From contig NZ_WING01000001.1 of NCBI RefSeq assembly GCF_009793335.1, positions 3,038,001 to 3,102,000 on the forward strand: a DNA stretch of 64,000 nt, written 5' to 3'. The number at the start of each line of letters is the position of its first letter. Positions within the stretch are counted from its first letter, which is position 1. This DNA comes from Actinomadura sp. J1-007. Its GTDB lineage: Bacteria > Actinomycetota > Actinomycetes > Streptosporangiales > Streptosporangiaceae. The notes under the pieces were generated by a model. That model ran no database searches, had not been told where the DNA came from, and was given only the letters and a program-made list of their open reading frames with translations. Shown here piece after piece: positions 8,561 through 17,343 of the stretch. Both the position numbers and the translations under genes were made by a program.

Positions 8561-8875
8561 CCAGGCGCGGAGGGGACGGAGGACGCGGAGGCCCCCGACC
8601 CGGGCGCGACCGCGTTCCAGCGGAGCGCGAAGGGAGCGGGGGACTCGGAGGCGCCCGACCCGAGCGCGACGACGTTCCAGCGGGGCGCGCAAGGGGCGGG
8701 GAACGCGGAGCCCCCCGGCCCGAGCGTGACGACGTTCCAGCAGGGCGCGGAAGGGGCGAGGGACGCGGAGGCCCCCGACCCGAGCGCGACGACGTTCCAG
8801 CGGGGCGCGCAAGGGGCGGGTGCGCAGAGGCTCCCGACCCGGGCGGGACCGCGCTCCGGCAGGGCGCGGAGGAGT
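8561..8875. repeat. 60-bp tandem repeat (minisatellite), about five degenerate copies
   Basis: The block repeats with an exact 60-bp period; a shared core is GACGTTCCAGCGGGGCGCG (or close) followed by AAGGGGCGGGGNACGCGGAG. It fills the gap between the end of one CBS membrane-protein gene (8882) and the start of the CDF gene (8482). Because 60 is a multiple of three, frames stay open on both strands, but none has a ribosome site and the peptides are unlike known proteins; I treat it as non-coding. Confidence 0.8.
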
Positions 8876-8881
8876 GCCGGG

Positions 8882-9898
8882 TCAGTGGGGGTTGGTCGCC
8901 AGGAGTTCAGCCAGCAGGTCGTCGAGGGTGACGATGCCGGAGAACTCGCCGTCCGCGTCGTTCACCACGGCGAGCTGGGCGCGGGCGCGGCGGAGGCGCG
9001 TGACCGCGTCCAGGACGGTCGTCGCGGCGGTCAGGACCGGCGCGGGATGGGCGAGGTCGGCGGCGCGCCGCTCGCCGTCCGGCTCGATGATCGCGGCGCG
9101 GACGTGCACGATGCCGGTCATCGTCCCGTCGTGGTCGCGGACCAGCAGGCGGCTGTGGCCGCTCGCGGTCGCGGTCCGGCGGATGCGCGCGGCGGTCTCG
9201 TCCGCGCCGATCGTCGACACCGAGGACGCCGGGACGACGAGGTGCCCGACCGTGACCTCGCGGGCGGCGATGGCGCGGCGCAGCAGCTCGTGGTCCTGGC
9301 GCTCGATCAGGCCGAGCCGCCGCGACTCGCCGACGAGATGGCTGAGCCGCCGCACGTCGGTGTGGCTCTCCAGCTCGTCGCGTGGCGTGACGCGGATCAG
9401 CCGCAGCAGCCCGTTGGTCATCGCGTTCAGCGCCGCGAGGACCGGCCGGGAGACCTTCGCGAACGCCCGGAACGGCAGCGCGAGGATCAGCGCCGACCGT
9501 TCGGGGTGCGCGATGGCCCACGACTTCGGCGCCATCTCCCCGACGACCATGTGCAAGAACGTCACGACGGCGAGCGCCACCGCGAGCGCGACGGCCTTCG
9601 AGCCCGCCTCGGGCACGCCGAGCGCGTGCAGCGGAGGTTCGAGGACGTGCTCGAACGCGGGCTCGGTGACGATCGCGAGGCCGAGCGAGCACATCGTGAT
9701 CCCGAACTGCGCGCCCGCGAGCATCAGCGACAGCTCGCGCACCCCCGCGACGGCGGCGACGGCGGGCCGGCTACCGCGCGCGGCGGCACGTTCGAGCTGC
9801 GAACGGCTCGACGCGACCAGCGCGAACTCCGCCGCCACGAAGAACCCGTTACCGACGAGCAGGAGAACGGTGATGAGAAGCGAGGTCATCGGATCCAC
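8882..9898 (-). CDS. CNNM/HlyC-CorC family membrane protein with CBS domains
   Basis: A 338-residue 'hemolysin family' protein, now viewed as a CNNM/CorB-like ion (Mg) transporter. The N-terminal CNNM (DUF21) domain has four hydrophobic segments, starting LLITVLLLVGNGFFVAAEFA and including VVGEMAPKSWAIAHPE, the conserved signature. A CBS pair (about residues 200-335) includes VTVGHLVVPASSVSTI and FSGIVTLDDLLAELL. It lacks the C-terminal CorC_HlyC domain present in its upstream neighbour. The GTG at 9898 is chosen because GGAGG lies 7 bases upstream. It sits downstream of a paralogue on the same strand, a pairing common in actinobacteria; the two may form a heteromer (inference). Confidence 0.9.
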   Translation of the reverse strand: MDPMTSLLITVLLLVGNGFFVAAEFALVASSRSQLERAAARGSRPAVAAVAGVRELSLMLAGAQFGITMCSLGLAIVTEPAFEHVLEPPLHALGVPEAGSKAVALAVALAVVTFLHMVVGEMAPKSWAIAHPERSALILALPFRAFAKVSRPVLAALNAMTNGLLRLIRVTPRDELESHTDVRRLSHLVGESRRLGLIERQDHELLRRAIAAREVTVGHLVVPASSVSTIGADETAARIRRTATASGHSRLLVRDHDGTMTGIVHVRAAIIEPDGERRAADLAHPAPVLTAATTVLDAVTRLRRARAQLAVVNDADGEFSGIVTLDDLLAELLATNPH

Positions 9899-10157
9899 GA
9901 CGCCGCCTCCTTCTCATCGGCCTTCTCAACGACCTTCTCAGCGACGTCCTCGGCCCTCTCGGAGCTTTTGGCCCTCACGGCCTGCTCAACGGCCTGCTCG
10001 TCGGGCACGGCCGCCGCCCGGCCGTTCTCCACGGCGTCCGGCTCCACGTCCGCTGACTCTCGGTCCGCTGGCTCCCGGTCCGCTGACTCCCGGCCCCCGC
10101 TCCGCACATTCCCGCCCGTGCTCGGCGAGCCCGGGTTCGTCCCGGGCGCGACACCGT

Positions 10158-11726
10158 TCACGCCCTGTGGGCGCTGCGCGGCATCAGCCGCGTGCGGGGG
10201 CCGTCTTGTGTGCGCGGCGATTGGCCGTTCGCGTCGATGGGGGCTTGTTCCGTGCTCGGGACGGTTGGGTCGTCGCTTCGCGTACTGCCGGTCGGGTCGT
10301 CCTGGGCTGGGCTTGGCATATCCGCGGCGGGGGCCTCGGTGGGCCCTGGGATGGCGCAGGGCGGGTCCGAGACGGGGGTTCGGGTCGGGGAGTGCGGGGA
10401 TTCGGAGGACGGGAGGGCGCGGAGGCGGATCTTGTCCGCGACGCGGCGGGCGACGGTGACGACGTGCAGTTCGACCAGGCCATCCTGTCCGGAGTCGGGG
10501 TCGAGGGCGACGGTGATGACGTCGCCGGGGCACGGCAGGCGGCGCAGCTCGGCCATGGCGAGGCCGCCGAGCGTGTCGTACGCCTCGCCGGCGGGCAGCG
10601 CGAGGCCGGTCAGCCGGCCGATCTCGTCGATCCGCATCCCGGCGTCCACCAGCCACGACCCATCGGGGCCGGTGGTGGGGGCGGTCTCGTCGGCGTCGGT
10701 CTCGTCGGCGATCTCGCCGACGAGCTCCTCGGCGATGTCCTCGAACGTCAGGATGCCCGCGAGGCCGCCGTACTCGTCCACGACGCAGGCGAACTCCTCG
10801 CCGGTGTCGCGCATCTGCTCGATCACCCCGTACAGCGGCTGGCTGCCCGGCACGAGCAGCGCGGGCCGGGCGACGCGGCGGATCGGGGTGGACGGGTCGA
10901 GGGAGTCGTCCACGACCTCGCGGACGCCCGCGACGCCGATCACGTCGTCCACCTCCTGCCCGTACACCGGGTACGCGGTGTGGCCGGTCTCGCGGATCGC
11001 GCCGACCAGCTCCGACACCGGGGCGGCGCCGGGCAGCGTGCGCACCTGCGGGCGCGGCACCATGACCTCGTCGGCGGTGCGGTCGCCGAACGACAGGGCG
11101 CGTTCGAGCAGGCCGGACAGGTCGGCGGGCAGGTGGCCCGCGCTGTGCGACTTGCCGATGATGTCGCCGAGGTCCTCCAGGGTCGCGCCGCCGTGCAGCT
11201 CCTCGACGGGTTCGACGCCGACCGCCCGCAGCAGCCGCGTCGCGGCCCGGTCGAACAGCCTGATCAGCGGCCCGGCGACCGTGAGGTAGGCGAGGGTGGA
11301 CGCGGCGAGGGCGCGGGCGAGCTGCTCCGCGCGGGCGAGCGCGAGGTTCTTCGGGAACAGCTCGCCGAGCAGCATCTGGATCAGCGTGGCGAGCACGAAC
11401 CCGGCGGCGAGCGCGATCGCGCCGGTGGCGCCCTCGGGGACGCCGGTCACGTCGAGCAGCGGTTCGATCAGCTCGGCGAGGGCGGGCTTGGCGATGAAGC
11501 CGACCACCAGGGTGGTCATGGTGATCCCGAGCTGCGCGCCCGACAGCATGAACGACAGCCGGCCGATGACCTTGAGCGCCCGCCGGGCGGAGGCGTCGCC
11601 GCGGTCGGCCGCCTGCTGGAGGCCCGAACGGTCGGCGGCGACGAATGCGAATTCCTGGGCGACGAAGTAGCCCGTCGCGGCGGTCAGCAGGACCACCGCG
11701 AGAACGCCCAGCGCCGCGTTCAGCAT
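10158..11726 (-). CDS. CNNM/CBS membrane protein with CorC_HlyC domain
   Basis: A 522-residue CNNM-type protein. Four membrane segments (about residues 1-140, including LLGELFPKNLALARAEQ), a CBS pair (about 190-330, with DEVMVPRPQVRTL and EYGGLAGILTFEDIAEELVG) and a CorC_HlyC domain (about 345-425, GSWLVDAGMRIDEIG ... GDVITV) appear in order. A Pro/Ser-rich tail of about 90 residues follows and stops at 10158. In another frame the coding-like, Glu/Ala-rich tail continues to 9886 and would overlap the start of the downstream paralogue; one added base in the GGGGG run at 10196-10200 would join them. The tail is low-complexity, so this remains uncertain. ATG at 11726. Confidence 0.88.
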   Translation of the reverse strand: MLNAALGVLAVVLLTAATGYFVAQEFAFVAADRSGLQQAADRGDASARRALKVIGRLSFMLSGAQLGITMTTLVVGFIAKPALAELIEPLLDVTGVPEGATGAIALAAGFVLATLIQMLLGELFPKNLALARAEQLARALAASTLAYLTVAGPLIRLFDRAATRLLRAVGVEPVEELHGGATLEDLGDIIGKSHSAGHLPADLSGLLERALSFGDRTADEVMVPRPQVRTLPGAAPVSELVGAIRETGHTAYPVYGQEVDDVIGVAGVREVVDDSLDPSTPIRRVARPALLVPGSQPLYGVIEQMRDTGEEFACVVDEYGGLAGILTFEDIAEELVGEIADETDADETAPTTGPDGSWLVDAGMRIDEIGRLTGLALPAGEAYDTLGGLAMAELRRLPCPGDVITVALDPDSGQDGLVELHVVTVARRVADKIRLRALPSSESPHSPTRTPVSDPPCAIPGPTEAPAADMPSPAQDDPTGSTRSDDPTVPSTEQAPIDANGQSPRTQDGPRTRLMPRSAHRA

Positions 11727-12039
11727 GTGGCACCGGGTCTATGACTGGGGTCCGACACCGCGGACTCACAACTCCTCTCGTCTCGACGTCTCACCTGCGC
11801 AACGTCACCTCACACCAGGAGGTTCCCGGAGCACAAGCCCGACCCGCGTGATGATCGCCTCACCCTCCGCGGCGCGCGGCCCGGAACGCGCTGGCCGATG
11901 GCGGTCACGAACCCCCGGCGGGGCGGCCGTCCGGGGTAGTGATCCGGTATCGGGCCGGGGGCGCGGACGGCGCGCCGCGGGCCCGGTCACCGAGCGGGCA
12001 CGGCGGGCGCCGCGGGGAGGCGGTGCCCGGTCGGTCCGC

Positions 12040-12068
12040 TTGTCTCCACAAGTGTCACCGATCACACT
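12040..12068 (+). promoter_or_regulatory. candidate promoter of the PknG operon with short dyad
   Basis: Within the 405-bp gap 11727-12131, which otherwise holds nothing I recognise, TTGTCT (12040-12045) and CACACT (12063-12068) are 17 bp apart and resemble a housekeeping promoter about 65 bp before the first operon gene. The -35 element overlaps a small inverted repeat CTTGT-CTCC-ACAAG (12039-12052) that might bind a regulator. Based on pattern only. Confidence 0.3.
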
Positions 12069-12131
12069 GAGGGAGCAGCGCAACCCCCATCGTGTATCGG
12101 GGATGTTCGGAACGGCGATCGCGGGGCTGAC

Positions 12132-13376
12132 GTGACTGAGAGCGGGGCCGGGGCCGCCGCGCCCATGAGCCGGGAGGGCGTCGACCACGCCCTGCGCGGC
12201 CTGCGCGAGGACAAGGAGCGGATCGCCGCGTCCCTGCTCGACCTCGACGGCCACCACGGCAACCGGCTCCTGCAAGGCGCGCGGCTGACCGGCGAGACGT
12301 GGCGGCGCTGGGACAGGGCGCAGGCGCGGCTGGCGACGCTGTGGCGGCTGTTCGACGCCTACCAGCGCGTTCTGGACGAGGCGGGCGAGCTGCGCGACCG
12401 GCGCTCCCGTCCCGACGCGGCGACGCTCGCGGAGCTGACCCGGATGCTGACCGGCCCGGCCGTCGAGGTGCCCGGCGGGGAGATCCCGCTCGAACGGCGC
12501 ACGCTGCTCGGCCCGCAGGAGAAGCGGGTCACGCTGGACGAGGCCGTCGCGACGATGTCGGCGGCGTACGAGTTCGTCGCGGGGGAGATCGCGGCGGCCG
12601 ACGCGGCGTGGAACGCGCTGCTCGTCCCGCTGGAGGAGGCCGAGGAGAGCTGGCGCGACACCGCCCGGCTCGCGCAGTCCCTCGACGGCACGCGCCATCC
12701 CGAGCTCGACCGGCTCGGCCGGGAGCTGACGGCGCTCGGGCAGGTCGTCCGCACCGACCCGCTGTCGCTCGTCCGCGACGGGCGCGCCGACACCGCCCGG
12801 CTGGGCCGGCTCCGCGCCGCCCTGGACCGGCTCCGCGACGACCTCGCCGCGATGGTCGACCTGCGCGACGGCTACACCGAACGCGCCGAGCGGATCGCCG
12901 CCCGCCTCGCGGAGGTCGAGGAGGCCGAGCGGCGCGCGCGGGACGTCCGCGACGCCGCGCTCCTCAAGATCGAGTCGCCGGGGCTGCCCGAGACGCCGCC
13001 GAACGCCCCCGTCCTGCGCGAACGCCTCGCGGCGCTCGAGGCCCTGCGCGCGGACGGCCGCTGGGAGGAACTGGCCGAACGCGTCGCCGACCTCGACGAC
13101 GCCGCGGCCGCCGCGCTGGAGCGCGCGAACCGCGACCTGCTGCTCGGCGCCGGGCTGCTCGACCGGCGCGGCGAGCTGCGCGGGCGCCTGGAGGCGTACC
13201 GGGCGAAGGCCGCCCGCCTCGGACTCGCCGAGGACGACGCCCTCACCGGCCTGTACGAGCGGGCGCGCGAGCTGCTGTGGACGGCCCCGTGCGACCTGCG
13301 CCGCTCGACCGCGGCCGTGGCGGAGTACCAGCGCGCGATCAAGGCGTGCGAGAGCGAGACGAGGACCCGGCGATGA
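12132..13376 (+). CDS. all-helical protein opening the PknG operon
   Basis: A 414-residue, Arg/Glu/Ala/Leu-rich protein predicted to be nearly all helical, with coiled-coil stretches (about residues 215-290 and 320-400) and no membrane segment, Cys motif or enzyme signature. I do not recognise the family. It begins the seven-gene signalling operon and its last codons overlap the pknG start (ATGA at 13373-13376), which implies tight co-translation with the kinase. It is probably a structural or regulatory partner of PknG (inference from position). The GTG at 12132 has only a weak ribosome site; ATG at 12165 is an alternative. Confidence 0.75.
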   Translation: MTESGAGAAAPMSREGVDHALRGLREDKERIAASLLDLDGHHGNRLLQGARLTGETWRRWDRAQARLATLWRLFDAYQRVLDEAGELRDRRSRPDAATLAELTRMLTGPAVEVPGGEIPLERRTLLGPQEKRVTLDEAVATMSAAYEFVAGEIAAADAAWNALLVPLEEAEESWRDTARLAQSLDGTRHPELDRLGRELTALGQVVRTDPLSLVRDGRADTARLGRLRAALDRLRDDLAAMVDLRDGYTERAERIAARLAEVEEAERRARDVRDAALLKIESPGLPETPPNAPVLRERLAALEALRADGRWEELAERVADLDDAAAAALERANRDLLLGAGLLDRRGELRGRLEAYRAKAARLGLAEDDALTGLYERARELLWTAPCDLRRSTAAVAEYQRAIKACESETRTRR

Positions 13377-15904
13377 GGCGATGCGCGCAGACGGGCTGCG
13401 GCGGCACCGTGGAGCCCGACGGTTTCTGCGACGTCTGCGGCATGGCCCCGCCCCCCGAGCCGCCGTCCCCACAGCCCGTCGCCTCCTCCCCCGCCGCCGC
13501 GTCCGCCCGGCCCGGCGCACCATCCGCCCCTCCGTCCAGACCGCCCGTCAGCCCAGGTCCCGGCCCAGGTCCCGCCCCCGGCGACGCGAGTGGACCGCAG
13601 TCGGGTGCCTCTTCTGTTCCGCGGCCTTCGGAGGGTTCGACGGGGGTGGGGGCCGCTGGTGGGGTCGGGTTCGCGCATACGACGCCGTCGGCGATTCCCG
13701 ATTCTCCGGCGAACGCGGGCGGTGGCCGGAGCACCGGCGGGAGTTCCGGAAGCAAGGGGTCGGGGAGCAGGGGATCGGGCGCTGTCTTCGGGCGTTCGAC
13801 CTCGCGGGGGCGATGGGGGACGGGGTCCAGCGGGTCGGTGCGGCGCGGGATGCTCGGGGCCGGGCTCGTGGAGGTGCCGCCCGTCCCGTACCGCGATCCG
13901 GCGTCGGCGGTCATGGAACGGCCCGAGGTACCGGAGCGCCGGCGGTTCTGTAGCCGGTGCGGGGAGCCGGTCGGGCGCGGGCGGGACGGCGCGCCGGGGC
14001 GGACGGAGGGGTTCTGCCGGTCCTGCGGGCAGCCGTTCTCGTTCACCCCGAAGCTGCGCCAGGGCGAGCTGGTCGGCGGGCAGTACGAGGTGCTCGGGTG
14101 CCTCGCGCACGGCGGCCTCGGCTGGATCTACCTGGCCCGCGACCACAACCTGTCGCACCGGTGGGTGGTGCTGAAGGGCCTGCTCGACACCGGCGACGCC
14201 GACTCGCTCGCCGCCGCGACGGCCGAGCGGGCGTTCCTCGCCGAGGTCGAGCACCCCAACATCGTCAAGATCTTCAACTTCGTGCGGCACGGCGGCTCCG
14301 GCTACATCGTGATGGAGTACGTCGGCGGCCGGTCGCTGAAGGACATCCTGCTGGACCACCGCAAGCAGGAGGGCGAGAACGCCGCGCTGCCCCTCGGCCA
14401 GGTGATCGCGTACGGGCTGGAGGTGCTGCGGGCGTTCGGCTACCTGCACGCGCAGGGCCTGCTGTACTGCGACTTCAAGCCCGACAACGCGATCCAGTCC
14501 GAGGAGCAGCTCAAGCTGATCGACCTCGGCGGGGTCCGGCGGGCGTTCGACGTCGACTCCCCGATCTTCGGGACGCACGGCTACCAGGCGCCGGAGATCG
14601 CCGAGCAGGGGCCGTCGATCACCTCCGACCTCTACACGGTGGGCCGCGCGCTCGCCGTGCTGAGCTTCCCGTTCCGCGGCTACACCAGGCGGCACCTGCG
14701 GAGCCTGCCGCCGAAGAGCGAGGTGCCGCTGCTCGCGCGGCACGAGTCGTACCACCGGCTGCTGCGCCGCGCCACGCACCCCGATCCGGCGCAGCGGTTC
14801 CAGAGCGCCGCCGAGATGGCCGAGCAGCTCACCGGCGTCCTGCGGGAGGTGCTGTCGGCGGACGACGAGGTGCCCCGCCCCGCGCCGTCCGCGCTGTTCG
14901 GGCCGGAGCGGAACGCGGCGGGCACCGAGATCATCGACGTCGGCGAGACGGGGTCCGCGGGGGCGCGGGCGAACGGCGCGGCCGTGCCCGTCCTCGCGCC
15001 GCTGGACGCCGTCGCCGCGGCCGCCGCGCTGCCCGTACCGCTGGTGTACGGGTCCGATCCGGCCGCCGCGTTCCTCGGCGGCCTGAACGCCCGCGACCCC
15101 CGCGACCTCGCCGCCGCGCTGAGCGGCGCGCCGATGGCCTCGCCGGAGGTGCGGCTCGCGCTCGTCCGGGTCCGGATCGAGCTCGGCGAGCTGGAGGAGG
15201 CGGGGTGGCTCCTCGACGAGATCGGCGCCGACCGGCCGGACGACTGGCGCGTCGACTGGTACCGGGGCCTGCGCACCCTCGCCGAGCGCCGGGCCGCCGA
15301 CGCCGCCAGGATCTTCGACGGGCTTTACGACCTGATGCCGGGCGAGACGGCCCCGAAGCTCGCGCTCGCGTTCTGCCACGAGCGCCGGGGCGCGCCCGCC
15401 GAGGCCGTCCGCTTCTACGAGACGGTCTGGCGCACCGATCCGACCCATGTGAGCGCCGCGTTCGGCCTGGCCCGCGCGCACCTCGCGGCCGGCGACCGGG
15501 CGGCGGCCGAACGGGTCCTGGACGAGGTGCCGCGCATCTCCAGCCATTACCTCGCCGCGCAGCTCGCGGCCGTCGCCGCCACCGTCCGGGGACGCGGCCC
15601 CGGCGAACTGGACGCCGACGCGCTCGTCGGCGCGGGCCGCCGCCTGGAGTCGCTGCCCCTCGACAGCGAACGTTTCGCCGCGTTCGCCGCCGAGGTGCTG
15701 GAGGCCGCGCTCGCCTGGCTGCGGACGCGTCCCGCGTCGGCCGACCGCGACGGAAAGCTGTTCGGCACCCCGATGCGCGAACCGCTCCTGCGCAGACGCC
15801 TGGAAAGTACGTACCGGCTGCTCGCCAAGCACGCCGACGGCGCGGGACACCGGCACGCGATGGTCCGGCGCGCCAACGCCGCCCGCCCGAGAACGCTGTT
15901 CTGA
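13373..15904 (+). CDS. pknG: serine/threonine-protein kinase PknG
   Basis: An 843-residue soluble kinase. In order: a zinc-ribbon (CAQTGCGGT...FCDVCG, residues 4-25), a Pro/Gly/Ser linker, a rubredoxin-like pair (FCSRCGEPVG...FCRSCGQPF, about 190-222), the kinase domain (about 230-500) and TPR-like helices (about 560-840). The P-loop is CLAHGGLGWIYLA, the catalytic Lys is in VVLKG, the catalytic loop is YCDFKPDN, the metal-binding site is LIDLGGVRR and GTHGYQAPE marks the P+1 loop; these match mycobacterial PknG. In mycobacteria and corynebacteria PknG phosphorylates the FHA protein GarA/OdhI to adjust 2-oxoglutarate and glutamate metabolism. Here it overlaps the upstream gene by 4 bp and is followed at once by a PP2C phosphatase. 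Confidence 0.95.
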   Translation: MRRCAQTGCGGTVEPDGFCDVCGMAPPPEPPSPQPVASSPAAASARPGAPSAPPSRPPVSPGPGPGPAPGDASGPQSGASSVPRPSEGSTGVGAAGGVGFAHTTPSAIPDSPANAGGGRSTGGSSGSKGSGSRGSGAVFGRSTSRGRWGTGSSGSVRRGMLGAGLVEVPPVPYRDPASAVMERPEVPERRRFCSRCGEPVGRGRDGAPGRTEGFCRSCGQPFSFTPKLRQGELVGGQYEVLGCLAHGGLGWIYLARDHNLSHRWVVLKGLLDTGDADSLAAATAERAFLAEVEHPNIVKIFNFVRHGGSGYIVMEYVGGRSLKDILLDHRKQEGENAALPLGQVIAYGLEVLRAFGYLHAQGLLYCDFKPDNAIQSEEQLKLIDLGGVRRAFDVDSPIFGTHGYQAPEIAEQGPSITSDLYTVGRALAVLSFPFRGYTRRHLRSLPPKSEVPLLARHESYHRLLRRATHPDPAQRFQSAAEMAEQLTGVLREVLSADDEVPRPAPSALFGPERNAAGTEIIDVGETGSAGARANGAAVPVLAPLDAVAAAAALPVPLVYGSDPAAAFLGGLNARDPRDLAAALSGAPMASPEVRLALVRVRIELGELEEAGWLLDEIGADRPDDWRVDWYRGLRTLAERRAADAARIFDGLYDLMPGETAPKLALAFCHERRGAPAEAVRFYETVWRTDPTHVSAAFGLARAHLAAGDRAAAERVLDEVPRISSHYLAAQLAAVAATVRGRGPGELDADALVGAGRRLESLPLDSERFAAFAAEVLEAALAWLRTRPASADRDGKLFGTPMREPLLRRRLESTYRLLAKHADGAGHRHAMVRRANAARPRTLF

Positions 15905-15906
15905 CC

Positions 15907-17343
15907 ATGGACGACACCTCCACGCCCCCCGGCCGCGACCCCTCGGGCAGCTGGCACCCCACCCCCGCCCCACCCGACAACACCCCACCCGAACCCGACA
16001 CGTCCACGCCTGGCGGTGACACGTCCACGCCTGGCGGCGACACGGCCGCACCTGGCAGTGACACTTCCGCGCCTGGCGACGCCACGTCCACGCCTGGCGG
16101 TGGGGCGTCCACAGCCGGAGGGGACGCGTCTGCGCGCGGCGGCGGGGTGTGTAAGGCGTGTGGGGAACGGGTCGGCGGGCGCGACCGGTTCTGTGAGGCG
16201 TGCGGGGCGCCGCGGAGTGGCCAGGCGCCGGCCGCGCCCGCCGCACTCGTCGCGACCGGGGACGGGGACGGGGACGGGGCGGGCGGGGCGGTGACGTGCG
16301 CTGACTGCGGCGGCCACGCGATCAGCGCGGACGGGTACTGCGACCAGTGCGGGCTGCGACAGCCGAACGGCCGCGAGCACGTTGAGATCGAGCTGGCCGC
16401 GCCGGGCGGGGCCGTTCCGGCGCCGATCCGCGCGGCGGGGGTGACCGACCGGGGGCTGCGCCGCAGCCGCAACGAGGACGCGTTCGCCGTCGCGACGCTC
16501 TCCGACCAGGTGTGCGCGGTGGTGTGCGACGGGGTCGCGTCCGCGCCGGGTTCGGAGGAGGCGTCGAGGATCGCGGCGGAGACCGGCGCCGCCGTGCTGG
16601 CCCGGCGGCTCGCCGCCGGCGCGGACCCGCCGACCGCGACACGGGCCGCCGCCGCGCGGGCCGGCGAGGACGTCGCGCGCCTCTCCGAGGCCCCGCACAC
16701 CTCGCCCGCCTGCACGTACGTGTCGGCCGTCGTCGGGAACGGCGCGGTCACCGTCGGCTGGATCGGCGACAGCCGCGCCTACTGGCTGCCGAACGCCGCG
16801 CCCGCGCCCGCGCTGCTCACCCGCGACGACTCCTGGGCCGTACGGATGGTGGCGCGCGGCGCGATGAGCGCGGAGGCGGCGTGGGCCGACCCGCGCGCGC
16901 ACCTGCTGACAGCCTGGCTCGGCGCCGACGCGGGAACGATCGACCCGCACGTGACGACGTTCGAGCCGTCCTGCCCCGGCCTGGTGCTGGTGTGCAGCGA
17001 CGGGCTCTGGAACGACCTGCCCGACCCGTCCGACCTCGCCGCCGTCGCGCTGGACGGCCCCGACCCGCTCGCCGATCCACTGGCCGCCGCCGGACGGCTG
17101 CTGCGCGCCGCGCTCGGCGCGGGAGGGCACGACAACGTCACGGCGGCGCTCATCCCGTACCCGCCGCCCCCCGCCGAAGGCGCCGTCGAACACGCCGCAC
17201 GACCCACCGCCGCACCCGGCGTCCGAACCGGCGGCCGGAGCAGCGCTGCCCGGCCCGCCGCCCCGCACGACGGCGCCCCGACCGAGGCCCCCGCGCCCGC
17301 GCGGGTGGACGAGTCCGCACCGAAGGGGGAGCCCCGTCCATGA
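15907..17343 (+). CDS. PP2C-type serine/threonine phosphatase with zinc ribbons
   Basis: A 478-residue protein. Residues 30-75 are a repetitive Thr/Pro/Gly/Asp linker. Two zinc-ribbon-like modules follow (CKACGERVGG...FCEACG and CADCGGHAIS...YCDQCG, about 80-155), then a PP2C domain (about 178-420) with the metal-site motifs RSRNEDAFAV, VCDGVAS, WIGDSRAYW, SDGLWN and GGHDNV. All the Asp residues expected for catalysis are visible. It is the natural counterpart of the PknG kinase encoded immediately upstream (2-bp gap) and overlaps the following VWA gene by 4 bp. It presumably reverses PknG-dependent phosphorylation; substrate not known. Confidence 0.92.
   Translation: MDDTSTPPGRDPSGSWHPTPAPPDNTPPEPDTSTPGGDTSTPGGDTAAPGSDTSAPGDATSTPGGGASTAGGDASARGGGVCKACGERVGGRDRFCEACGAPRSGQAPAAPAALVATGDGDGDGAGGAVTCADCGGHAISADGYCDQCGLRQPNGREHVEIELAAPGGAVPAPIRAAGVTDRGLRRSRNEDAFAVATLSDQVCAVVCDGVASAPGSEEASRIAAETGAAVLARRLAAGADPPTATRAAAARAGEDVARLSEAPHTSPACTYVSAVVGNGAVTVGWIGDSRAYWLPNAAPAPALLTRDDSWAVRMVARGAMSAEAAWADPRAHLLTAWLGADAGTIDPHVTTFEPSCPGLVLVCSDGLWNDLPDPSDLAAVALDGPDPLADPLAAAGRLLRAALGAGGHDNVTAALIPYPPPPAEGAVEHAARPTAAPGVRTGGRSSAARPAAPHDGAPTEAPAPARVDESAPKGEPRP

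Noticed and set aside
8522..8812. 96-residue Arg/Leu-rich repeat protein on the minus strand
   Set aside because: Produced by translating the 60-bp minisatellite; no ribosome site, and equally open frames exist on the other strand.
7373..10459. 1028-codon plus-strand frame
   Set aside because: It runs opposite the CDF transporter and CBS protein genes and through a 60-bp repeat; stop-free only because of high GC.
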